DNA of 64,000 nucleotides, taken from positions 1 to 64,000 of the forward strand of contig JAZNNW010000145.1 in assembly GCA_045580485.1 (NCBI GenBank), read 5' to 3'. This document shows, one piece after another, positions 6,201 to 15,392 of the stretch. Every line of letters starts with the position of its first letter. The stretch's first letter is position 1. A model generated the notes under the pieces. That model saw only the letters and a program-made list of their open reading frames with translations, had not been told where the DNA came from and ran no database searches. The translations under genes and the position numbers were made by a program. The DNA is from Avoscillospira sp045580485. Lineage in GTDB: Bacteria; Bacillota; Clostridia; Oscillospirales; Oscillospiraceae.

Positions 6201-6289
6201 GTACTTACTACCGCACCTGTCCCGACTGCGGGGCAAACCTTGATCCCGATGAAGTCTGTGATTGCCAGACCGAAGATAATCAAACCTAA
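6197..6289 (+). CDS. Very small zinc-ribbon protein (30 aa)
   Basis: MSTYYRTCPDCGANLDPDEV then CDCQTEDNQT; CPDC plus CDC form a minimal metal site. Start ATG with GAAAGGAGAT upstream, ATGA overlap with the preceding stop. Proteins of this size and pattern are common in the early region of clostridial phages. Function unknown. Confidence 0.7.
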   Translation: MSTYYRTCPDCGANLDPDEVCDCQTEDNQT

Positions 6290-6314
6290 AAACTACATAA
6301 GGAGGAAAACAACC

Positions 6315-6923
6315 ATGATTCGATTGCAAATTGAGTGCGAGGCTATGTCGGATGTTATCCAGCAGCTGACCGGGTTGACCGGTGTTTCGGTTCAACCTGC
6401 TCTGTCGCCTGACTTTGAGGAGCTGGAGCAGAAACTCGCCAAAACGGAGGACGAGTTAAGGCTTGCAAAACTGCACTGTGCCGAGCTGGCGAAAGAGATC
6501 GCCGATTTGAGTGCTTGTAGCACCGTTCTCTCCGAAGAACAGGAAAACAAGATCGCCGGATACGAGAAGCTGCTGAAGGTCAAAGAAGCCCGTATCACCG
6601 AACTGGAAGCCTTGTTGGATAGCTGTGCCGGGGGTGCGGAGGATGGCGTTTCGGAAGCCCCTACGCCTGCTGCCGAGACCGGAGAGACTGCCTCTCCTGC
6701 TCCGAATACTGGTACGGCAGAGGAGCCTGGGGCTGAAGAAACGCCCACCTATGATAAGGCGACGGTTCGTGAGTTCCTGGGCCGTGCCAAAGACAAGTAC
6801 GGCGTGAAGATTACCGACATCTGTAAGCGTTTCGGCGGCCGCTTCCAGGATGTCAAGTCTGAGGATTACCCGGCTCTTATGGAGGCCGTGCAGAAGGCCA
6901 TCGACGAAAAGGAGAAGCAGTAA
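6315..6923 (+). CDS. Hypothetical coiled-coil early protein
   Basis: 202 aa from the ATG at 6315, which has AAGGAGG at ideal spacing; upstream codons in frame overlap the previous gene. Residues about 35-110 are a charged coiled coil (EELEQKLAKTEDELRLAKLH), then an Ala/Pro/Glu-rich linker, then a compact C-terminal domain (TVREFLGRAKDKYGVKITDI and following) that looks like a small nucleic-acid or partner-binding helix bundle. No family recognised. Stop and next start share one base (TAATG), indicating coupling to the DUF2800 gene. Confidence 0.75.
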   Translation: MIRLQIECEAMSDVIQQLTGLTGVSVQPALSPDFEELEQKLAKTEDELRLAKLHCAELAKEIADLSACSTVLSEEQENKIAGYEKLLKVKEARITELEALLDSCAGGAEDGVSEAPTPAAETGETASPAPNTGTAEEPGAEETPTYDKATVREFLGRAKDKYGVKITDICKRFGGRFQDVKSEDYPALMEAVQKAIDEKEKQ

Positions 6924-8098
6924 TGCCCCCCGTCAACCATGCTGTGCTGTCTGCATCCGGCGCGAAACGGTGGCTCAGCTGTCCGCCTTCGGCGCGGCTG
7001 GAAGAGAAGCTGCGGAACAGGCTCGGACTGGAAGACACCGGCAGCGAATATGCCCGAGAAGGCACGAAAGCCCACGAGCTTGCCGAGTTGAAGCTGCGGC
7101 GGGAGATTGGCGAGATCAACGACTTCAATTTCGCTGAGAGAGTCAAACGGCTCGGCGACATCCCAAAGGATATGGACGAGGCCACCGACTTTTACTGCGC
7201 ATTGGTCATGGAGCGGCTGTTCGAGGCAAGACGAACCTGCCCTGACGCCAAGCTGCTGCTGGAAACCCGGCTGGACTTCTCACCGTGGGTACCTCACGGC
7301 TTCGGTACGGGCGACGCCATCATCGTCAGCGATACGGTGCTAGATGTTCTGGACTATAAACACGGTGTCGGGGTTCCTGTCGATGCGGTGGACAACCCTC
7401 AGACCCGGCTCTATATGCTCGGTACGATCAACCTGTTCGGCTGGCTCTACGGGTTTTCCCATGTGCGGGGCACGATCATTCAGCCGAGACTGGACAGCGT
7501 TACCGAGGAAACCCTGACACGGGAAGCCCTGTTGGATTGGGCGGAAAATGAAGTGGTGGACCGGGCGAAGATGGCATGGGAAGGCAAAGGCGAGTTCCTC
7601 CCCGGTGACCATTGCCGGTTCTGTGCGGCTAAAGCTGTCTGTTCCGCCCGTGCGGCTGCAGCTATGCAGATATTCCAGACGGGGCTCGACCAGCCCGCCC
7701 TGCTGCCGGACGACCAGATCCCGGGTATTCTCGCTTACGCCGCCATCACGAAGAGCTGGATCAAGGATCTGGAGGACTACGCCCAGGCACAGGCAATCAG
7801 AGGTCAGCAGTGGAAAGGCTATAAGCTGGTCCGGGGGCGGAGCGTCCGCAGCTGGAAAGACCCGGAGGCTGTCGCCGACAACCTGCTCCGCGCCGGTTAT
7901 AAACGGGAGGACATCTTCAAAAACGACCTTCGGAGCGTCTCCGAAGTTGAGAAGCTGCTTGGCAAAAAGAGCTTCCGCACCTTTGCGGAGGAGTATGTGT
8001 TCAAGCCGGAGGGCGCCCTGACTTTGGTACCTGAAAGCGATAAACGACAAGCTGTTGATCCTGCGGAAGCGGATTTTGCAGACCTTATTTCAGATTAA
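6923..8098 (+). CDS. DUF2800 family protein, probable PD-(D/E)XK nuclease
   Basis: 391 aa. N-terminus NHAVLSASGAKRWLSCPPSA and AREGTKAHELAELKLR match the DUF2800 phage family, which has the RecB/Cas4-like nuclease fold. Motifs: the LLLETRLDF strand, GTGDAIIVSD with catalytic Asp, LDVLDYKHG with Asp and Lys (motif D-x-K), and a C-terminal cysteine set CRFCAAKAVCSARA that could hold an iron-sulphur cluster as in Cas4/AddB. It sits directly before the DUF2815 gene and the DNA polymerase, so a role in phage DNA processing or recombination is likely. Confidence 0.85.
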   Translation: MPPVNHAVLSASGAKRWLSCPPSARLEEKLRNRLGLEDTGSEYAREGTKAHELAELKLRREIGEINDFNFAERVKRLGDIPKDMDEATDFYCALVMERLFEARRTCPDAKLLLETRLDFSPWVPHGFGTGDAIIVSDTVLDVLDYKHGVGVPVDAVDNPQTRLYMLGTINLFGWLYGFSHVRGTIIQPRLDSVTEETLTREALLDWAENEVVDRAKMAWEGKGEFLPGDHCRFCAAKAVCSARAAAAMQIFQTGLDQPALLPDDQIPGILAYAAITKSWIKDLEDYAQAQAIRGQQWKGYKLVRGRSVRSWKDPEAVADNLLRAGYKREDIFKNDLRSVSEVEKLLGKKSFRTFAEEYVFKPEGALTLVPESDKRQAVDPAEADFADLISD

Positions 8099-8114
8099 AC
8101 GGAGGTACATCAAA

Positions 8115-8669
8115 ATGGCAAAGAACTTCAACAAAAACATCAATGATACCAGTGCTCGTATCGGTGAAGTGCGTTTCAGCTACGCATACCTGTTCGAACA
8201 GCGCAAGGATGATGACGGCAACGCCGACAAGTACAGCCTGTGCGTCCTCATCCCCAAGAGCAACACGGAAGCGATTAAGCTGCTTCAGGAAAAGATCGAA
8301 GCCGCTAAGGTGAAGGGCAAGACCTCCACCTGGGGCGGCAAGGTTCCCGGCAGACTGAGCCTTCCTCTGCGTGACGGCGATGAGGAGGACAAGGGCGAAG
8401 AGTTTGAGGGCATGATGTTCTTCAACTGCTCTTCTAAGAAGAAGCCCGGTCTGAAGATCCTGGAGGACGGGAAGATGCAGGACGCACTGGACGAGGAAGA
8501 CATCTACTCCGGTGCTTGGGGCTGCGTTTCCGTCAACGTGTTCCCCTATGACAGCAACGGCAATAAGGGTATCGGCATCGGCCTTAATAACGTGATTAAG
8601 ACCCGTGATGACGAGAAGCTGTCCGGCGGCTCTTCCGCAGAGCAGGACTTCGCCGATCTGGAAGATTAA
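8115..8669 (+). CDS. DUF2815 family protein, probable ssDNA-binding protein
   Basis: 184 aa from the ATG at 8115 with ACGGAGGTACATCAAA upstream; the upstream in-frame codons lie in the previous gene. ARIGEVRFSYAYLFEQRKDD, the middle part with YSLCVLIPKSNTEA, and the acidic C-terminus (AEQDFADLED) match DUF2815, an OB-fold protein. The acidic tail resembles the protein-interaction tip of SSB proteins. Pairing with DUF2800 and DNA polymerase A is a usual arrangement in clostridial phages. Confidence 0.85.
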   Translation: MAKNFNKNINDTSARIGEVRFSYAYLFEQRKDDDGNADKYSLCVLIPKSNTEAIKLLQEKIEAAKVKGKTSTWGGKVPGRLSLPLRDGDEEDKGEEFEGMMFFNCSSKKKPGLKILEDGKMQDALDEEDIYSGAWGCVSVNVFPYDSNGNKGIGIGLNNVIKTRDDEKLSGGSSAEQDFADLED

Positions 8670-8775
8670 ACGCAGAGCAAGGCAGGGGCTTCGGCCCCTG
8701 GCCGTAATGCGGGGACGGCGTATCGCCGTCAAGGTTGCAACCCCTGCAAAATCTGAAAGGAGGTATGCCCTCGTT

Positions 8776-9438
8776 ATGCCCCAATTTGAAGATCTGACAG
8801 GCCAGAGATTTGGCAGGCTGACAGTGGTGTCGCGGGCACCCAATAGAGGTCGGGCGACAACGTGGAACTGCCTGTGTGACTGCGGAAACGAGGTCATTAT
8901 CCGGGCTTGTGATATGAAGTCTGGACGCTCCCGTAGTTGTGGCTGTTTCAGAAAAGAGGAAAACCACCGCCGCTTTTTTATTCACGGGATGAAAGGGTCT
9001 GGGATTTACACATCCTGGTGCAATATGGTAGCTCGGTGTGAAAACCCAAAGAAGCCTGAATATCCGCAGTATGGCGGCCGCGGCATCAAAGTGTGCAATG
9101 CTTGGCGCTCTTTTGAAGCGTTTTATGCAGACATGGCCCCGACCTACTGTGAGGGTCTTACTCTGGAAAGAAGAGACACCGACGGCGACTACAGCCCCGA
9201 AAACTGCTGTTGGGCAACTCGAAAAGAGCAAACCAGAAATCGGCGATGCACCTACTTAGTGGATTGCCCGCCCTTCGGGCGTATTCCACTCGCTGAACTT
9301 GCCGAGAAAACGGGCATCGGCTATGACCGCTTGCGCTGGCGTAGTTTGTCCGGCAAACCCTTGTTCACCGTGGAAGAGCGTATCAACCTCGGTATACCGG
9401 AGATTCAGGAGGTGTCTGATCGATGTACCTCGGTATAG
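8776..9438 (+). CDS. HNH endonuclease family protein with AP2-like repeats
   Basis: 220 aa from ATG 8776 (ribosome site AAGGAGG is 12-13 nt away, rather far). N-terminal GQRFGRLTVVSRAP with CDCGNE and SCGC cysteines, then YTSWCNMVARCENP and an HNH-type end (LERRDTDGDYSPENCCWATR, KEQTRNRR). This pattern is typical of mobile HNH homing-type proteins in phage genomes. The gene overlaps the start of the DNA polymerase by 16 bp and is preceded by two strong hairpins (8672-8735), which suggests insertion of a mobile gene between the DUF2815 and polymerase genes. Confidence 0.8.
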   Translation: MPQFEDLTGQRFGRLTVVSRAPNRGRATTWNCLCDCGNEVIIRACDMKSGRSRSCGCFRKEENHRRFFIHGMKGSGIYTSWCNMVARCENPKKPEYPQYGGRGIKVCNAWRSFEAFYADMAPTYCEGLTLERRDTDGDYSPENCCWATRKEQTRNRRCTYLVDCPPFGRIPLAELAEKTGIGYDRLRWRSLSGKPLFTVEERINLGIPEIQEVSDRCTSV

Positions 9439-11378
9439 ATTTGGAAACGTTCAGCTCAGTCGACATCGGCAAGTGTGGCGCTTTCAAGTATGTGGAGAGC
9501 GACGATTTTGAGATTCTCTTATTCGCTTATGCGTTCGACGACGATCCTGCGAAGCTGGTCGACCTGACCGCGGGAGAGCAAATACCTCAGATAGTGTTGG
9601 ACGCGATCTACGATGATACCGTCACCAAGTGGGCATGGAACGCCGCTTTCGAGAGAGCCTGTCTGGCGAAACACTTTGGCACCTACTTCCCACCAGAACA
9701 GTGGGAGGATGTCATGATTACCGCGGCTAATGTGGGTCTGCCTCTCAGCTTGGCGGGAACCAGCGACGCCCTGGGCCTTGGAGAAGACAAGGGTAAGTTG
9801 AAAACAGGTAAGGCACTGATACGAAAATTCTGTGTGCCTTGTAAACCAACTAAGGCCAACGGGGGACGCACACGAAATTTACCGGAGCATTACCCGGAGG
9901 ACTGGATCGACTTTTGTACCTACTGCACTCGAGACGTGGACAGCGAGAACACCATCCGACAGATGCTCAGCAGATATGTTCCCAGCGAAAAGGAGCACCG
10001 ACTGTGGTGCCTGGATGCCCGAATCAACGAGCGCGGGGTACCATTCGACCGGCAACTCGCCGAACAAGCAGTTCGGCTGGACACCGCATACAGGGAAACG
10101 CTGATTGAGGAAGCCATTGCACTGACCGGTTTAGAGAACCCCCGTTCAAATGCACAGGTCAAGGCTTGGTTAGAAGATCAGGAGGGCATCGAAGTTCCCT
10201 CCCTTAACAAAAAAGCCATAGCGGATGTGGTGGCTCAGCTCTCTAAGGACGATACCAAACGGTTCATGGACCTGCGGAAGGAACTGAGCAAGACCTCTAC
10301 CAAAAAGTACGAGACCATGCTGAACACTGGTTGCAAGGACGACCGCATACGCGGCACTATGCAGTTCTATGGAGCCCGAACCGGGCGCTGGTCCGGTAGG
10401 CTTCTACAGGTGCAAAACCTCGCACAGCCCAATTTGGAGCAGTTAGACATTGCCCGGACATTTGTCAAGAAGGGCGACGCAGATACAATTCGATGCCTAT
10501 ATGAGGAAGGGTTAAGCGAAATTTTATCTTGTTTGGTACGCACAGCTTTGACAGGTGGTACCGGGCGATGTCTATACGGCGTGGATTTTGCAGCCATTGA
10601 AGCTCGGGTCACCGCTTGGCTGGCACAGGAGGAATGGCGTTTAGACGCATTCCGAAACGGCGATGACATTTACTGCCGAAGTGCCTCCGCCATCTACGGG
10701 GTGCCGGTGGTCAAGCACGGCGAGAATGGTCATCTGAGGCAACACGGTAAAGTAGCGGAGCTCGGATGCGGGTTCAGCGGGGGCGTGGGTGCCCTAAAAG
10801 CCTTTGGTGCTGACAAGTTCCTGACGGATGAGCAAATGGCCGAGGTCGTGGCACAGTGGCGCGCAGCCAGTCCGAAGATCGTGGGCCTGTGGAGCAGCTT
10901 AGAAAAGGCAGCGACAAAGGCGGTGGCGCGAAAAACCACGGTACGATCCAGTGTTGGCGAGATCATCTACAGCTACGAGGACGGCATTTTGTTCGCAACG
11001 CTTCCGTCCGGGCGGCGCATTCCTTACTGGGGTGCTTTAAGCAGCCCCAGTCGTAAGTTCCCCGGACAGCGTTCTTTAAGCTACATGGGCATTGACCAAA
11101 AAACAAAGAAATGGACACGCCTTGAATTATGGCGAGGTATTCTGACTGAAAACGTGGTCCAGGGCATCGCCCGAGACATCATGGCGGAGAAGTTAATGGC
11201 TCTGGATAGAGCAGGTTTTGAGGTCATCTTTCACGTACACGACGAAGCTGTTATCGCAGAGCCGATCGGAGGTAAAAGTTTTGAGCAGGCACTGGCCATC
11301 ATGGCCGAGCCTGTGCCCTGGGCTGAGGGACTGCCTCTATCAGCCGATGGCTTTCAAGCCTTGTTTTATCAAAAATAA
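9423..11378 (+). CDS. polA: Phage DNA polymerase I (family A) with 3'-5' exonuclease
   Basis: 651 aa. Residues 1-190 are a DnaQ-like proofreading domain (LGIDLETFSSVD with D/E metal ligands; CTYCTRDVDSE). The polymerase domain shows motif A YGVDFAAIEARVTAWLA (about 386-402), motif B region QHGKVAELGCGFSGG (about 440) and motif C HVHDEAV (about 604). No 5'-3' exonuclease domain, as is usual in phage enzymes. Start has AGGAGGTG upstream. It replicates the phage genome together with the primase-helicase at 22540. Confidence 0.97.
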   Translation: MYLGIDLETFSSVDIGKCGAFKYVESDDFEILLFAYAFDDDPAKLVDLTAGEQIPQIVLDAIYDDTVTKWAWNAAFERACLAKHFGTYFPPEQWEDVMITAANVGLPLSLAGTSDALGLGEDKGKLKTGKALIRKFCVPCKPTKANGGRTRNLPEHYPEDWIDFCTYCTRDVDSENTIRQMLSRYVPSEKEHRLWCLDARINERGVPFDRQLAEQAVRLDTAYRETLIEEAIALTGLENPRSNAQVKAWLEDQEGIEVPSLNKKAIADVVAQLSKDDTKRFMDLRKELSKTSTKKYETMLNTGCKDDRIRGTMQFYGARTGRWSGRLLQVQNLAQPNLEQLDIARTFVKKGDADTIRCLYEEGLSEILSCLVRTALTGGTGRCLYGVDFAAIEARVTAWLAQEEWRLDAFRNGDDIYCRSASAIYGVPVVKHGENGHLRQHGKVAELGCGFSGGVGALKAFGADKFLTDEQMAEVVAQWRAASPKIVGLWSSLEKAATKAVARKTTVRSSVGEIIYSYEDGILFATLPSGRRIPYWGALSSPSRKFPGQRSLSYMGIDQKTKKWTRLELWRGILTENVVQGIARDIMAEKLMALDRAGFEVIFHVHDEAVIAEPIGGKSFEQALAIMAEPVPWAEGLPLSADGFQALFYQK

Positions 11379-11392
11379 GAGAGGTACTACCG

Positions 11393-12046
11393 ATGAACAG
11401 AAAGAGAAATTCCACATACGCACTGCTTCTGGTGTTAACGATCCTGTTATGCGTTGCAACAGTGATCCTTTACATCAACGCAAAAGACCTGCTGGATCGG
11501 GCGGAGCGCACTTACGCAGAGGCTGAGGACCTATTCGCCGCAGCAGAGATCCTGCAAGAGCGAACGGTGGCAGCTCAGCGAGCCGTAGAAACCGCCGAAC
11601 CTGGCCAGACCGCGGTGCAGGCGTATACCGTCGAGCTGGTTACATTGGCTCAGCGAGCCGAGGAAAAACAGGAAGAAGCTGTACCCGAAGCCCCTCAAAT
11701 CAGCATGGGTACCTATACGATCACGGCCTACTGTCCCTGCGAGATCTGCTGTGGAGCCTACGCACTGACCCGACCGAGGGATGAAAACGGCGAGCCCATC
11801 GTGTATACCGCCTCTGGGGCAAGAGCCGAGGCAGGTGTCACTATTGCGGTCGATCCGTCGGTCATTCCCCACGGAACCTCTGTTTGGTTCGAGGGTCCCG
11901 AGGGCGTACAGGAGTACAAGGCACAGGATACCGGCGGTGCGGTAAACGGGAACCATATTGACTTGTACTTTAATTCACACATGGAAGCACTGGCTTGGGG
12001 TTCTCAGACCCGCGAGGTGTTCGTAAATCAAACAGGAGGCTTTTGA
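11393..12046 (+). CDS. Membrane-anchored 3D-domain (double-psi beta barrel) protein
   Basis: 217 aa. One transmembrane segment near the N-terminus (TYALLLVLTILLCVATVILY), a coiled-coil alanine/glutamate stalk, then a C-terminal 3D domain: GTYTITAYCPCEICC, VAVDPS-like VTIAVDPSVIPHGT, and the signature QDTGGAVNGNHIDLYFN. 3D domains occur in peptidoglycan-active proteins such as Rpf/YocH/MltA relatives and act outside the membrane. Its place between the polymerase and methyltransferase genes is unusual for a cell-wall protein; a role in altering the cell surface of the infected host is inference. Confidence 0.85.
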   Translation: MNRKRNSTYALLLVLTILLCVATVILYINAKDLLDRAERTYAEAEDLFAAAEILQERTVAAQRAVETAEPGQTAVQAYTVELVTLAQRAEEKQEEAVPEAPQISMGTYTITAYCPCEICCGAYALTRPRDENGEPIVYTASGARAEAGVTIAVDPSVIPHGTSVWFEGPEGVQEYKAQDTGGAVNGNHIDLYFNSHMEALAWGSQTREVFVNQTGGF

Positions 12047-12047
12047 T

Positions 12048-13997
12048 ATGGCCGAAATGAACAGGCAGCAAATTGATTTGTTGGATGAGATCATCGTTGA
12101 CAACTTTGCGGGCGGCGGTGGCGCCAGTACCGGCATTGAGCTGGCTACCGGTCGGCCTGTGGAAATTGCAATCAATCATGACCCGGACGCCATTCTGATG
12201 CACAAGACCAATCATCCTTACACACGGCACTACTGTGAAAGCGTGTGGGACGTCGACCCCAGAGAAGTGTGCAGAGGACGGTGCGTGGGCTTGGCTTGGT
12301 TTTCCCCGGATTGCAAACACTTTTCAAAGGCAAAAGGCGCAGCTCTTGTTGACCGGAAAATCAGAGGGCTTGCGTGGATTGTGTTGCGCTGGGCGGGAAC
12401 CGTAAGACCCAGAGTGATCATGCTGGAGAATGTGGAAGAGTTTGTGACCTGGGGGCCTGTGCGAAAGGGTAAACCGGTCAAAAGTAAGGCTGGGCAGACT
12501 TTCCGGAAATGGAAAAGACAGCTGGAAGACCTTGGGTATAAGGTCGAACATCGGGAAATCGTAGTGGCGGATTTCGGCGCGCCAACTACCAGAAAGCGGT
12601 TTGTTTTGGTAGCCAGATGTGATGGGAAACCTATCGTCTGGCCGGAACGAACCCATGCACCCAGAGACAGCGAAGAAGTCAAAAGCGAAAAGCTGCTCCC
12701 CTGGCGGAGTGCTGCGGAGATCATAGACTGGAGTGTTCCTTGCTTCTCCGTATTTGCATCCAAACAGGAGATCAAAGAAAAGTATGGTGTCAATGCGGTT
12801 CGACCTCTGGCAGAAAACACCATGCGCCGCGTGATCCGAGGCGTGGACAAATTCACGATTAAGAGCGGAGAGCCGTTTATTGTTCCGACAGGATACGGGG
12901 AACGAAAAGGACAGGCCCCGAGAGTGCATGACATCAAGGAACCTGTTACCACGGTGGTATCTACGGTTAAGCAAAATCTTTGCCGTCCCCTTATGGCACC
13001 GTTTATTGCTCAGCAAAAGTTCAACAATCCTCCGCAGAATATTGCAGAACCTCTTAGCACAATTACCTCCGTAGGTGCACACGAAGTAACGGAACCAATT
13101 TTGGCGCCGTTTACTTTCAGCAATACCGGTGGCAGCGTTGGCGCTGGCGCAGGATATCCCGTACATACTATTCGTACCGCGGGTGGGCAGGTGTTATCTG
13201 CTGCCAATCTGATTCAGTATCACACAGAGCAGACGGAGAGTGTTCGGGCAAACGGTATGAACGCTCCTTTGCCTACTGCCGATACCTCAAACCGATACGG
13301 ACTGACCACAGCAAATCTGGTGGAGTATTACGGAAATGGAGTTCCCCTTGATGTGAACGAGCCTATGCACACCGCAACGAGCCATGACCGGGAGGCACTG
13401 ACCCTTGTTCATGTTCAAAAGTATTTTGGCGGAGTGGTTGGCGAAGATGCCAACAAACCGTTACCGACCGTAACCACGGTAGATCACAATGCTTTGTGTA
13501 CAGCCCATGTAGTTGAGTTCAAAGGACTGGACATTGGCCAGCACCCGGACAAGCCACTACGAACGATCACCACATCTGCCGGTGAGTTTGCTGCGTGTCA
13601 TGTGTACATCGTAAGAGCGGATGGGAGAGACCTTATACATTGGCCAGAAATTCGCTCTCTGCTCAATAAGTATTGCGGATACACCTTGGCAGATGACGAA
13701 GTGCTTTTGCTTCTGATCGGCGGCGTGTATTACTTCATTGCGGATATCCTTTTGCGGATGTTGACACCAAGGGAACTGTACAGCGCCATGGGCTTTCCAC
13801 CGGACTACATCATCGACCGGGACTATATGGGCAATGAGTACGGAAAAACGAAGCAGGTTGCCCGGTGCGGCAATGCAGTTCCGCCGCCTCTGGCAACGGC
13901 TATCGTAAGAGCAAACCTGCCAGAGTGGTGCGATAGAGAAATCAAGACAATGGCGGAATTCAACACTGTACTATCCAAAAGGAGAGCTGTCCAGTGA
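12048..13997 (+). CDS. DNA (cytosine-5)-methyltransferase
   Basis: 649 aa. SAM-binding motif I DNFAGGGGASTG (about 20-31), catalytic motif IV as SPDCKHFSKAKG (about 86, the usual PPCQ replaced by PDCK but with the cysteine kept), motif VI LENVEEF (about 126), and C-terminal motifs GNAVPPPLA. Residues about 290-520 contain about six degenerate repeats of roughly 35 residues with a PLpTvTt core, in the place of the target-recognition domain. Overlaps the helicase gene by ATGA. Likely protects phage DNA from host restriction; recognition sequence cannot be deduced. Confidence 0.95.
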   Translation: MAEMNRQQIDLLDEIIVDNFAGGGGASTGIELATGRPVEIAINHDPDAILMHKTNHPYTRHYCESVWDVDPREVCRGRCVGLAWFSPDCKHFSKAKGAALVDRKIRGLAWIVLRWAGTVRPRVIMLENVEEFVTWGPVRKGKPVKSKAGQTFRKWKRQLEDLGYKVEHREIVVADFGAPTTRKRFVLVARCDGKPIVWPERTHAPRDSEEVKSEKLLPWRSAAEIIDWSVPCFSVFASKQEIKEKYGVNAVRPLAENTMRRVIRGVDKFTIKSGEPFIVPTGYGERKGQAPRVHDIKEPVTTVVSTVKQNLCRPLMAPFIAQQKFNNPPQNIAEPLSTITSVGAHEVTEPILAPFTFSNTGGSVGAGAGYPVHTIRTAGGQVLSAANLIQYHTEQTESVRANGMNAPLPTADTSNRYGLTTANLVEYYGNGVPLDVNEPMHTATSHDREALTLVHVQKYFGGVVGEDANKPLPTVTTVDHNALCTAHVVEFKGLDIGQHPDKPLRTITTSAGEFAACHVYIVRADGRDLIHWPEIRSLLNKYCGYTLADDEVLLLLIGGVYYFIADILLRMLTPRELYSAMGFPPDYIIDRDYMGNEYGKTKQVARCGNAVPPPLATAIVRANLPEWCDREIKTMAEFNTVLSKRRAVQ

Positions 13998-15391
13998 AAT
14001 ACTGCCCAAAACCGCATCAATCTCTCGCAGGGGACTTTTTGAAGGGTCATCCCCGGTGTGCCTTGTTTTTGGACATGGGCTTGGGGAAGACAGTGGTCAC
14101 GCTCACCGAGATCTTTCAGAAAGTACGGTGCGAGTTCGCAATCGACAAGGTGTTAGTTATCGCACCGATACGGGTAGCTGAGGACACGTGGAGCAGGGAA
14201 GTAGAAAAATGGGATCACCTCCGGGGCCTCCGCATCAGCAAAGTTCTCGGCACTGCGAAACAGCGGATCGCGGCACTCAATACACCGGCGGATGTCTACA
14301 TCATCAATCGGGATAATGTAATCTGGCTGGTGGAATACCTCGGTCAGAACTGGGACTTCGATGGCGTTGTTATCGACGAGCTGTCCTCCTTTAAGAGTGC
14401 TAGGGCGAAACGGTTTAAGGCTCTGCGGAAAGTTATCAAGCGGGCTTCTTATGTGGTCGGTCTCACCGGGACGCCCGCCCCAAAGGGATACATTGACTTG
14501 TGGCCGCAGATTTATCTAATCGACGGAGGGCAGCGACTCGGAAGAACCCTGACCGAGTTTCGGCGCAGGTTCTTTCACCCCGGGCGGGGCAAAGGGCATG
14601 TGGTCTATGAGTGGCTTATCAACCCGGGTGCAAAAGAGGAGATCGACCGACTGCTCAGCGACATCTGCCTATCCATGAGTAAGGAAGACTGGTTGGATAT
14701 GCCCGATATCTTATTCAACGATGTGGTCGTCAAGATGGATGGTAAAGCCCGAAAGCTCTATGAGGAGTTTGAAAAGGAAAAAGTACTGCCTCTGCTGGAG
14801 GGGTTGGTCATCGAAAGCGTTGAGGATGCGGATCGCTTTGTCGCAGGTACCACCGCCGCCGCTTTGAACAACAAGCTGCTTCAGATGGCGAACGGAGCTG
14901 TGTACGACGATGAAGGAGGCACTTTCCACATCCACGATGCGAAGTTGGACGCCTTGGAAGAAATCGCTGAGTCCAACCCCGGTCAACCGCTGCTGGTGTT
15001 CTACGCGTATAAGCATGATCTGGATCGCATCAAGGCGAAGTTCCCCAACGCTGTAGTGCTGAACGAGGGGGACACACAAGGCACGATATCTCGGTGGAAC
15101 GCAGGGAATATCGAAATGCTGCTATGCCACCCGGCCAGCGCAGGACACGGGTTGAACCTGCAGGAAGGCGGCCACATAGCAGTGTGGTTTGGGCTGACAT
15201 GGAACCTGGAGCTGTACCAGCAGGCAAACGCACGGCTGTACAGGCAAGGTCAGGAGCACAGCGTTATCATCCACCACATCTTGTGCGAAAACACGCAGGA
15301 TGAGCGAGTGATCCGGGCACTGCAGCAGAAAGATGTTACGCAGAAAAGTCTTTTGGACGCGCTGAAAAACTACCTCGACGGGAGACGATGA
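13994..15391 (+). CDS. SNF2-type DEAD/DEAH helicase
   Basis: 465 aa. Walker A LDMGLGKTVV (about 25-34), motif II region VVIDELSSF (about 125), motif III VGLTGTPAP, and the C-terminal RecA-like domain with HPASAGHGLNLQ and NARLYRQGQ (motifs V and VI). This compact SNF2 protein is typical of the replication region of Firmicutes phages and may help initiate replication or remodel DNA-protein complexes. Coupled to the methyltransferase gene by ATGA overlap. Confidence 0.93.
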   Translation: MKYCPKPHQSLAGDFLKGHPRCALFLDMGLGKTVVTLTEIFQKVRCEFAIDKVLVIAPIRVAEDTWSREVEKWDHLRGLRISKVLGTAKQRIAALNTPADVYIINRDNVIWLVEYLGQNWDFDGVVIDELSSFKSARAKRFKALRKVIKRASYVVGLTGTPAPKGYIDLWPQIYLIDGGQRLGRTLTEFRRRFFHPGRGKGHVVYEWLINPGAKEEIDRLLSDICLSMSKEDWLDMPDILFNDVVVKMDGKARKLYEEFEKEKVLPLLEGLVIESVEDADRFVAGTTAAALNNKLLQMANGAVYDDEGGTFHIHDAKLDALEEIAESNPGQPLLVFYAYKHDLDRIKAKFPNAVVLNEGDTQGTISRWNAGNIEMLLCHPASAGHGLNLQEGGHIAVWFGLTWNLELYQQANARLYRQGQEHSVIIHHILCENTQDERVIRALQQKDVTQKSLLDALKNYLDGRR

Positions 15392-15392
15392 A

